From the IMG/VR virus record IMGVR_UViG_3300043446_000524, positions 1 to 43,078 of that record: a stretch of 43,078 nucleotides of DNA. The stretch is one strand, 5' to 3'. Both the position numbers and the translations under genes were made by a program. Under the pieces are notes generated by a model. It worked only from the letters and a program-made list of their open reading frames with translations. It had not been told where the DNA came from and ran no database searches. Shown here piece after piece: positions 25,706 through 30,900 of the stretch. Each line of letters begins with the position of its first letter. Position 1 is the first letter of the stretch. This DNA is from a virus.

Positions 25706-25954
25706 TCAGATGATGAACTTGTGTATGGGGTCAGGATCTAGTGGCCTTGTGGCACGACGCGTGGAGTTTTCAGGGTATGCACAGACCTGAAAGTCTTTAT
25801 CCCCAACGTCAGCGTACTCTGCGCCACACAGGTTGATGTCGTACCCACCCCAAGTGATCCAATCGTCAACGTGGCTTGTGTCCATGTCCACGTTGTTGAT
25901 ATAGGCTCGCAGGTAGCCCTCACAAAATATTGTCAGCGTCTCGATGCTTTCCAT
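25706..25954 (-). CDS. Hypothetical protein
   Basis: 82 acidic residues with aromatic patches (DDWITWGGYDINLCGAEYADVG). AGGAG precedes the ATG. Unknown function; sits in a run of early small genes with similar spacing. Confidence 0.6.
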   Translation of the reverse strand: MESIETLTIFCEGYLRAYINNVDMDTSHVDDWITWGGYDINLCGAEYADVGDKDFQVCAYPENSTRRATRPLDPDPIHKFII

Positions 25955-25955
25955 G

Positions 25956-26213
25956 TCACTCTCCTGTGTATAAGCTCATGTATTGATGACCCTTGAGTCC
26001 GAAGCGGAAGCCCATGTACTGTGTACCCTCGATGCAATAGAACACACACGCCGGATACTGCAACGCCATGCTGATCTGCATGTAGCGACTCAACTTCTGC
26101 TCGGTTCTTGATACAGCGTCACACCACTTGTACATATCGTGCACTGTTAAGCGTTTACTGTTGGGCCACTCGCGCAACTGCACGTCCCACAACTTCTTCT
26201 TACTTATTCCCAT
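25956..26213 (-). CDS. Hypothetical protein
   Basis: 85 residues, basic N-terminus, Tyr/Met-rich C-terminus (CVFYCIEGTQYMGFRFGLKG). AGGAG precedes the ATG at 26213; it overlaps the upstream gene by 10 bases. No family recognised. Confidence 0.6.
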   Translation of the reverse strand: MGISKKKLWDVQLREWPNSKRLTVHDMYKWCDAVSRTEQKLSRYMQISMALQYPACVFYCIEGTQYMGFRFGLKGHQYMSLYTGE

Positions 26214-26410
26214 GGTTCTCTCCTTGTGTATTGATAGTGTGCGTTCAGCACCATGTGTGCCTCCATCGCGTCACCCATCTGATCAAATCCATACTTCATA
26301 CCGTAGTCCAACGCTTCCTTCTCGGTATCGAAGAAGCCATAAACATCCATCGGCTCGTAGTTCCTGTGGCGCAACAGCACCCACTTGCCTGTTTCCTCGT
26401 TGTTCTCCAT
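26204..26410 (-). CDS. Hypothetical protein
   Basis: 68 residues, acidic and aromatic (EPMDVYGFFDTEKEALDYGMKYG). Its ribosome site (AGGAG) lies inside the end of the 29-residue membrane peptide gene, and its ATG starts one base after that gene's stop. Function unknown. Confidence 0.65.
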   Translation of the reverse strand: MENNEETGKWVLLRHRNYEPMDVYGFFDTEKEALDYGMKYGFDQMGDAMEAHMVLNAHYQYTRREPWE

Positions 26411-26411
26411 G

Positions 26412-26501
26412 TCAATCTCCTAGTATGAGTATGGTCAGCGCTACACCTAGCGCGAAGGCTATGGCGTAGCCAATTAGGGTGTCCCAAGTTTCGGGTGTCA
26501 T
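26412..26501 (-). CDS. 29-residue membrane peptide
   Basis: A tiny frame MTPETWDTLIGY... with one continuous hydrophobic helix (about residues 9-27) and a charged end. AAGGAG lies 7 bases before the ATG; the start overlaps the upstream stop by ATGA and the next ATG follows the stop by one base. The packing makes translation likely in spite of the size. A small membrane-acting early peptide is the best guess. Confidence 0.55.
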   Translation of the reverse strand: MTPETWDTLIGYAIAFALGVALTILILGD

Positions 26502-27022
26502 ATCTTTTCTCCTTGAGTAGACGAGTTGTCTACGTAAGGTGTGGTTGGTATGAGTTGTTTGGGTGGGCGTCCTCGCTTTCGTGGTGGGGTTGATAGTTTG
26601 GCGCTGTGTTTAGCGTCACGTTGTTCCTGCTTGAGTTGGTTGGCTTGTTGTTCGCGTATGGCTTTTTCCAGTAGGTGTAGTTTGAGTTGCGTTGGGCGTA
26701 GGCTCATGTGCTTGAGCATGGCGTGTCGGACTTTCATGTACTCGCTGATCTTGGCTCGGCGTTTGAGTTCGCGTTCATTCAGGATGCGCTCGGCCTCGAT
26801 GGGGGAGACATCACCTGCCGTGACTCGGTTGGCTAGCTCGTTGCGTGTGAGCTTGCTTGGTGGTTTGCGCTTGGGTCTGCAAGCCTTGCAACGGTTGGAT
26901 TCAACCCATGCGGTGGTGTTTCCACTGAGTCCTTTTCGCTTGGCTTCTTCGCGTGTTGCGCGGTACTTGAATAGGTTTGATGGAAGGGTTTGTTTGCATG
27001 TGATGCAGGTTCGTGTGTGCAT
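26498..27022 (-). CDS. Zinc-ribbon and AT-hook protein
   Basis: 174 residues from the ATG at 27022 (AGGA about 12 bases upstream; the TTG at 27043 lacks a ribosome site). N-terminal CITC and a later CKAC form a four-Cys zinc site. A long basic helical middle follows, then RKRGRPPKQ, a canonical AT-hook core (RGRP). This combination suggests a DNA-binding protein for AT-rich sites, perhaps acting on the TA-rich region just upstream of its own gene. The zinc site could also belong to a degenerate HNH fold. Palindrome C lies within its last codons. Confidence 0.7.
   Translation of the reverse strand: MHTRTCITCKQTLPSNLFKYRATREEAKRKGLSGNTTAWVESNRCKACRPKRKPPSKLTRNELANRVTAGDVSPIEAERILNERELKRRAKISEYMKVRHAMLKHMSLRPTQLKLHLLEKAIREQQANQLKQEQRDAKHSAKLSTPPRKRGRPPKQLIPTTPYVDNSSTQGEKI
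26517..26533. promoter_or_regulatory. Palindrome C, GTAGAC-N5-GTCTAC family (inside coding sequence)
   Basis: 6-bp arms around GAGTT, located in the 3' end of the AT-hook gene (encoding VDNSST) and 16 bases before the start of the 29-residue peptide gene. Its presence inside coding sequence suggests the element is selected for itself. Confidence 0.6.
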
Positions 27023-27344
27023 TTTCTGTCTAATCCTTGACAATAAATACCAAAAGTGTCCACTTTGTCCACTTGGCTAGTGGACATTGGCGCTAGCCTG
27101 TAGTTTAAGGGTTTGTAATTGATTCATAAATTTAGTCCTTTTTTTCTAGTGGACATTGGTTTGCCCAATAGAATCAGGGTGTTTGGGAAAAGTGTCCAAG
27201 TGTCCACCAAATTTTAAGAAAAACGAAAAGGAAGCTACTTTTTTAAGAAGCGAGGACAAACGCAGGTCAATCAGCCTATAAGAATAATAACGTCCAAATA
27301 AATACGTATATATATAGAGTAGACAGTAAGACATATATATATAG

Positions 27345-27365
27345 AAGCCCCGTGGGACGGGGCTT
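27345..27365. terminator. GC hairpin in noncoding region
   Basis: AAGCCCCGT-GGG-ACGGGGCTT, a perfect 9-bp stem. There is no long U run on either strand; CUAUAUAUA follows on the minus strand. Possible terminator or structured element next to the TA tracts. Confidence 0.5.
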
Positions 27366-27422
27366 TGCGCTTGTCCACGCTGGTGTCCACGTGGATAAAA
27401 AACTGGAAAGCACAAAAAAACA

Positions 27423-27461
27423 CTCCTTAAGATGTTAAGGAGAACTTCTCCCTAACATCTT
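27423..27461 (-). promoter_or_regulatory. Attenuator-like pair of mutually exclusive hairpins
   Basis: On the minus strand, CTCCTTAA-CATC-TTAAGGAG (27423-27442) is an 8-bp stem followed by TG and seven T, a good intrinsic terminator. A competing stem pairs 27446-27461 with 27429-27444 (15 of 16 bp) and would use the terminator's left arm. It lies just after the stop of the 60-residue gene. Confidence 0.6.
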
Positions 27462-27469
27462 GCTGAGAA

Positions 27470-27652
27470 CTACTGAAGCCAAAGATGGCGTTTGTCCTTG
27501 TTGTATTGGGCAACGAGCTTGAGTAGTTCGCTTGGGTTGGGGGTGCGTGTGCCACGTTCAAGACCGCCATAAAACTTCTGACGCTCCATTTGTTGGGCAG
27601 TGAGTTGCTCGCGTTCAAAGGTGATGTACCAGCTGGGTTTAGCTTTAGCCAT
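27470..27652 (-). CDS. Small hypothetical protein
   Basis: 60 basic residues (MAKAKPSWYITFEREQLTAQ ... NKDKRHLWLQ). Leader CATCTCAAGGAGAACTAAC provides an ideal ribosome site. Palindrome D lies 26 bases upstream of the start and the attenuator-like structure just downstream of the stop. No family recognised. Confidence 0.65.
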   Translation of the reverse strand: MAKAKPSWYITFEREQLTAQQMERQKFYGGLERGTRTPNPSELLKLVAQYNKDKRHLWLQ

Positions 27653-27677
27653 GTTAGTTCTCCTTGAGATGTTGGTG

Positions 27678-27702
27678 CTAAGTAGACGGGATGTCTACTT
27701 AG
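27678..27702. promoter_or_regulatory. Palindrome D, GTAGAC-N5-GTCTAC family
   Basis: 10-bp perfect arms (CTAAGTAGAC / GTCTACTTAG) in the gap between the first two leftward genes. The outer bases differ from palindrome A (TGAGTAGAC / GTCTACTCA) but remain complementary. Confidence 0.7.
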
Positions 27703-27706
27703 TTGA

Positions 27707-28120
27707 TCAGAGGGCAGCTTTGAGTGCGCGGACTTGCGCGGGTGTGAGTTCCTTCTTGATCTTGGCAAGCATGAGCGCGACCTTGTCGGTGCGCTTCTTG
27801 GGTTTGTTGCTTGGCTTGCGCGGCTCGGTAAGACCGAGCGCGGACATGATGCGATTGATTTGCTTCTGCCGCATGGCGTAGTCGCTGTGGTCTTTGTTGT
27901 AGGCGATGCCTAAGCCTATGTCTGCACCACGTGTGCGTTCGACATACAGCTCGCCTGAGCCTGAGTAATAGAACTCATCACACGCCACGATGAGCGTGTG
28001 TAGGACGGTGTGAAAGTCCTCGCCTTCTACGATGGATTTGAGTTCACGCACTTTGTCCGCAAAGGACTCACCTGCACGAAAGACGGCGTAGGTGGCTTTC
28101 TTGATTGCTTTGGTATCCAT
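27707..28120 (-). CDS. First gene of the leftward block, hypothetical
   Basis: 137 residues from the ATG at 28120 (GGAAGGAA just upstream); an earlier frame start at 28141 would overlap palindrome E and lacks a ribosome site. The first ~90 residues are a mixed alpha/beta region; the C-terminus is Lys/Pro-rich then helical (KPSNKPKKRTDKVALMLAKI ...). A DNA-binding tail is possible. Being the first leftward gene behind strong promoters, it is a candidate immediate-early protein. Confidence 0.65.
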   Translation of the reverse strand: MDTKAIKKATYAVFRAGESFADKVRELKSIVEGEDFHTVLHTLIVACDEFYYSGSGELYVERTRGADIGLGIAYNKDHSDYAMRQKQINRIMSALGLTEPRKPSNKPKKRTDKVALMLAKIKKELTPAQVRALKAAL

Positions 28121-28133
28121 AACTTTTCCTTCC

Positions 28134-28150
28134 GTAGACATGTTGTCTAC
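28134..28150. promoter_or_regulatory. Palindrome E, GTAGAC-N5-GTCTAC family
   Basis: 7-bp arms (GTAGACA / TGTCTAC) around TGT, 14 bases upstream of the first leftward gene and touching its ribosome-site region. Confidence 0.7.
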
Positions 28151-28251
28151 TTAGTGGTGCATCACGCGCACGTGTGTAGGTGTGCTTGTGATGCTTGGGT
28201 GTTTTGACACGACAACAAACCTGCGAAAGACCTCGCATCCTCGTTGCCGCA

Positions 28252-28280
28252 CAAAACAAAAAACCACGCAAACGGCGTGG
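28252..28280 (-). terminator. Leader terminator in the early leftward transcript
   Basis: On the minus strand CCACGC-CGTTT-GCGTGG followed by TTTTTTGTTTT. It lies between the leftward promoters and the first gene, so early transcripts must read through it. This suggests attenuation, antitermination or release of a small leader RNA. Confidence 0.55.
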
Positions 28281-28310
28281 CAACGTATGGCTGAGCAACT
28301 CCCAACCATG

Positions 28311-28338
28311 ACTATAGTTTACCACAACGTGTTGCCAA
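28311..28338 (-). promoter_or_regulatory. Possible second leftward promoter
   Basis: TTGGCA (28333-28338), 16-base spacer, TATAGT (28311-28316) on the minus strand. Predicted start near 28304, about 30 bases before the leader terminator. Weaker than the promoter at 28601-28629. Confidence 0.45.
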
Positions 28339-28472
28339 GAACTCTAGGGGGTTATGCGATTTTGCCGTTTGGCGACCCCACTCACCCCGTATCCCCCCAG
28401 ATGTGGCAAACGCAGCGGCGTGGCTACGGACACTATTTGTCTCCAACACCACATAATTTTTACAAACTCTCA

Positions 28473-28562
28473 ACCACGCAACGCCTAAACCACGCAACGC
28501 CTAAACCACGCAACGCCTAAACCACGCAACGCCTAAACCACGCAACGCCTAAACCACGCAAC
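28473..28562. repeat. Five tandem 16-bp iterons plus a partial sixth
   Basis: ACCACGCAACGCCTAA repeated exactly at 28473, 28489, 28505, 28521 and 28537, then ACCACGCAAC at 28553. The copies are identical and have no gaps. Single related CCACGC/GCGTGG sites lie nearby at 28264-28280. The 16-bp period and position beside the main promoter suggest protein-binding iterons of an origin or regulatory site. Confidence 0.9.
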
Positions 28563-28600
28563 ACCCCCCACCACTAAACCAAAAGCACCCCCTACAAAAA

Positions 28601-28629
28601 ATTATAAAAATTCATACAATAAATGTCAA
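28601..28629 (-). promoter_or_regulatory. Perfect-consensus sigma70 leftward promoter
   Basis: TTGACA (28624-28629), exactly 17 bases, TATAAT (28601-28606) on the minus strand. Transcription would start near 28594, cross the iterons and reach the first early gene after about 470 bases of leader. Confidence 0.85.
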
Positions 28630-28640
28630 GTATTTGACAT
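28623..28640. promoter_or_regulatory. Operator-like palindrome over the -35 box
   Basis: ATGTCAA-GTAT-TTGACAT, a perfect 7-bp-arm palindrome covering the -35 hexamer of the main leftward promoter. A close relative, ATGTCAAGTATTAGACAT, covers the -35 box of the AAA-cassette promoter at 24892-24909. Confidence 0.7.
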
Positions 28641-28647
28641 ACACATA

Positions 28648-28675
28648 CAAAAAAATCCCGGCGTTGCGCCGGGAT
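28648..28675 (-). terminator. Terminator shielding the early promoter
   Basis: ATCCCGGCG-TTG-CGCCGGGAT, a perfect 9-bp stem, followed on the minus strand by seven T. It would stop leftward antisense transcripts coming from the virion genes just before the main early promoter. Confidence 0.8.
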
Positions 28676-28703
28676 AACGTCGTTAGACCAACAGGAGAGT
28701 AGC

Positions 28704-28808
28704 ATGGACAGCTACACGCTAAATATAACGTCGTGTTGCATAATCGTCAATAACCTATTAACCTACGCTAACTTACACAGAGGTGCCCCTTTTCCCTCCT
28801 ATGTTTGA
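28704..28808 (+). CDS. Possible 34-residue leader ORF coupled to terS
   Basis: A frame beginning MDSYTLNITSCCIIVNNLL with a strong AGGAGAG site. It ends in TGA at 28806-28808, overlapping the ATG of the terminase small subunit, which itself has no good ribosome site. It may serve to couple translation. The peptide has no recognisable domain, so this is tentative. Confidence 0.4.
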   Translation: MDSYTLNITSCCIIVNNLLTYANLHRGAPFPSYV

Positions 28809-29367
28809 ACATCTTATTACGCCAGCTATTTATGATGACACGCCAGATATAACGCATGTCATTAAAGCCACGCCTCAAGAGCTTCTTGACTCACAGATTA
28901 AGACAGCTGACTTCTTAGAGTCTATTGGCGCAACGTCTGATGAAGAGATTGAAGTAAAAGCCCAACAGAAAAACGCACAGCTTGCGTTTGCAGCAATGGC
29001 TGCTGGGGCTCCTACAGAAAAAGTTAAGCAAACGTTGTTGGCAAATACCACACCAGTAGCGGTTAAACATCTTGTGGGTATGTTGACAGCGTATGACTGG
29101 GCATTTGTTGAACAAGCGAGACAGATGCGCGGCTATGCTGTGGCAAAAATTCTTGAAGATACAGAACACCCGGACCCACGCTACCGTCTTAAAGCGTTAG
29201 AAATGCTAGGGCGAGTGACGGAAGTAGCGCTATTTACAGAGCGCGTGGAAGTTAAAAAGACTGAAATGAGCGATGAAGAGATTGAATCCAAGATTAAAGC
29301 AAAGCTTGGTAAATATATGGGGGCTATTGAAGTAGAAGCGTCCGAGAAAACAAATGAATCTAAGTAA
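28801..29367 (+). CDS. Probable terminase small subunit
   Basis: 188 residues from the ATG at 28801; a GTG at 28783 is an alternative. The protein is helical, with a central region (LVGMLTAYDWAFVEQARQMR) and a charged C-terminus (EMSDEEIESKIKAKLGKYMG), and lies directly before terL with a 14-base overlap. Small subunits bind the packaging site and load DNA on the large subunit. The call rests on position, size and helical character rather than a specific motif. Confidence 0.65.
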   Translation: MFEHLITPAIYDDTPDITHVIKATPQELLDSQIKTADFLESIGATSDEEIEVKAQQKNAQLAFAAMAAGAPTEKVKQTLLANTTPVAVKHLVGMLTAYDWAFVEQARQMRGYAVAKILEDTEHPDPRYRLKALEMLGRVTEVALFTERVEVKKTEMSDEEIESKIKAKLGKYMGAIEVEASEKTNESK

Positions 29368-30892
29368 TCAAGAAGTAGAAGCGCTAAGAAAAGCGTTACC
29401 GTTAATGCCTGCGGCAGAAAAACTGGAGGTATTAACATTATTAGACGAGCATGAGCGTAGAAAATCAATAAAACAAGCTAAAACCTCATTATTATCGTTT
29501 GCCCATCACGTATATCCGGGGTTTAAAGAAGGCGCTCACCATCGAAAACTGGCAAAAATATTTGAAGATGTTGTAGCAGGACGTAAAAAACGGGTGATTA
29601 TTAATATTGCACCCCGTATGGGTAAGTCTGAGTTCTCTAGTTATTTATTTCCTGCTTGGTTTTTAGGTCAGTTTCCTGATAAGAAAATTATTATGGGGAC
29701 GCATACTGCGTCTTTATCAGAAGATTTTGGGCGTCGTGTTAAAAATTTGGTAGACGCTGATGAATATAAAGAAGTATTTTCAAAAACAGCCCTCGCAGAA
29801 GACCAAAAAGCAGCCGGAAAATGGTCTACCGGAGCTGGAGGTCAATATTATGCTGTTGGCGTTGGCGGTGCTCTGGCTGGCCGTGGTGCTGATCTGTTTG
29901 TTATTGACGACCCTCATTCTGAGCAGGACATAAAAGCAAATTCCAGACTGACTTTTGATCAGGCATGGTCGTGGTTTCAGACAGGACCACTACAACGCTT
30001 AATGCCGGGGGGCGCTATTATCGTTATTATGACTCGGTGGAGTTTAATTGATCTTACGGGACGATTAATTGATTATCAGGTTAAGAATCCTGAATCAGAT
30101 CCGTGGGAAATTGTCGAACTTCCCGCTATATTGAATGAAAATGAAGATAACGAGAAGAGTTTATGGCCCGAACAGTGGCCTTTAGACCAGTTAAAAGCAA
30201 AACGTGCGGGTATGGACCCGCGATATTGGCAGGCCCAATATATGCAGCAGCCTACAAGCGATGCGGCTGCTGTTATTCAACGCAATATGTGGAAAGTGTG
30301 GGAGAAAGAAGACCCCCCACGCTGTGAATTTATTATTCAGTCGTGGGATACCGCGCATGAAACTAAAAACTCTTCAGACTACACGGCGTGTACGACATGG
30401 GGGGTTTGGTATAACGACGAAGATAATGGTGCGCCTAATATTATTTTGATTGATGCGTTTAAAGCGCGATTAAATTTTCCTGATTTAAAGAAACGCGCTA
30501 TAGAAATGTATAAAGAGTACGAGCCAGATATTGTGCTCATTGAAAAGAAAGCCGCAGGTGCGCCTCTCATTCAGGAATTGTTTCGTATGAGTGTGCCCAT
30601 ACAAGAGTTCAGCCCGTCACGGGGTAATGACAAGCATGTGCGCGTTAATGCTGTGGCAGATATGTTTGCAAGTGGTAAAGTCTGGGCACCTGACACACGC
30701 TGGGCCAGAGAAGTCATTGAAGAAGTTGCGGCATTCCCGGTCGGAGAGCATGATGACTACGTGGATACGATGACGCAGGCGCTGCTACGGTTTAGGCAGG
30801 GTGGATTTATTTCGCTACCAAGCGACGATCAGGACGACGTTCGTTACTTCCGTGGCTTCCGTGGACAAAAACGCGGCTATTACTTAGGTTAG
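29354..30892 (+). CDS. terL: Terminase large subunit
   Basis: 512 residues. The ATPase domain has Walker A APRMGKSE (86-93) and Walker B LFVIDD (181-186). The C-terminal RNase H-like nuclease has SWDTAHETKNSSDYT (D332), VLIEKKAAG and EHDDYVDT. This is a complete packaging motor and headful or site nuclease of the Terminase_6 type. The first ~1,200 bases use AT-rich codons, whereas the final ~300 bases look more GC-rich, hinting at a mosaic junction near 30590. It is followed by the portal gene after 8 bases. Confidence 0.95.
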   Translation: MNLSNQEVEALRKALPLMPAAEKLEVLTLLDEHERRKSIKQAKTSLLSFAHHVYPGFKEGAHHRKLAKIFEDVVAGRKKRVIINIAPRMGKSEFSSYLFPAWFLGQFPDKKIIMGTHTASLSEDFGRRVKNLVDADEYKEVFSKTALAEDQKAAGKWSTGAGGQYYAVGVGGALAGRGADLFVIDDPHSEQDIKANSRLTFDQAWSWFQTGPLQRLMPGGAIIVIMTRWSLIDLTGRLIDYQVKNPESDPWEIVELPAILNENEDNEKSLWPEQWPLDQLKAKRAGMDPRYWQAQYMQQPTSDAAAVIQRNMWKVWEKEDPPRCEFIIQSWDTAHETKNSSDYTACTTWGVWYNDEDNGAPNIILIDAFKARLNFPDLKKRAIEMYKEYEPDIVLIEKKAAGAPLIQELFRMSVPIQEFSPSRGNDKHVRVNAVADMFASGKVWAPDTRWAREVIEEVAAFPVGEHDDYVDTMTQALLRFRQGGFISLPSDDQDDVRYFRGFRGQKRGYYLG

Positions 30893-30900
30893 GACAAATC

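Larger units (their letters stand above)
27044..27469. other. Noncoding region with TGTCCAC repeats, TA tracts and hairpins
   Basis: No convincing gene is seen. It holds eight copies of a TGTCCA(C/A) motif in both orientations (27056, 27065, 27080, 27149, 27192, 27200, 27371, 27383), plus a TTATCCAC on the minus strand (27391-27398). Two alternating TA tracts (about 27307-27315 and 27332-27343) flank AGTAGACAGTAAGAC. A 9-bp GC hairpin and an attenuator-like structure follow. A 16-codon minus-strand frame (27077-27127, AGGA before its ATG) could be a leader peptide. The set-up is suggestive of a replication origin or a regulatory hub. Confidence 0.5.
28151..28800. other. Divergent control region without conventional genes
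   Basis: About 650 bases separate leftward early genes from rightward virion genes. From left to right it holds a hairpin-plus-T terminator (minus), a possible weaker leftward promoter, five tandem 16-bp repeats, a perfect-consensus leftward promoter with a palindrome over the -35 box, a terminator that blocks leftward read-in, and a short frame with a strong ribosome site. The nonamer TAACGTCGT occurs twice (28675-28683 and 28727-28735). No clear rightward promoter was found. Confidence 0.6.

Noticed and set aside
27307-27343. GTAGACAGTAAGACATA between the TA tracts as a sixth palindrome
   Set aside because: Only the left half-site matches; the right half lacks GTCTAC.
27146-27415. An 89-residue minus-strand frame in the noncoding region
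   Set aside because: Low-complexity, aromatic-rich translation of TA tracts and hairpins, no ribosome site, and it crosses the repeat cluster.
28473-28562. The tandem repeats as a CRISPR array
   Set aside because: Repeats are directly adjacent with no spacers, so they are iterons rather than CRISPR.
28634-28662. A rightward promoter using the TTGACA of the palindrome at 28634-28639
   Set aside because: No acceptable -10 hexamer lies 16-18 bases downstream; the sequence there is the GC hairpin.
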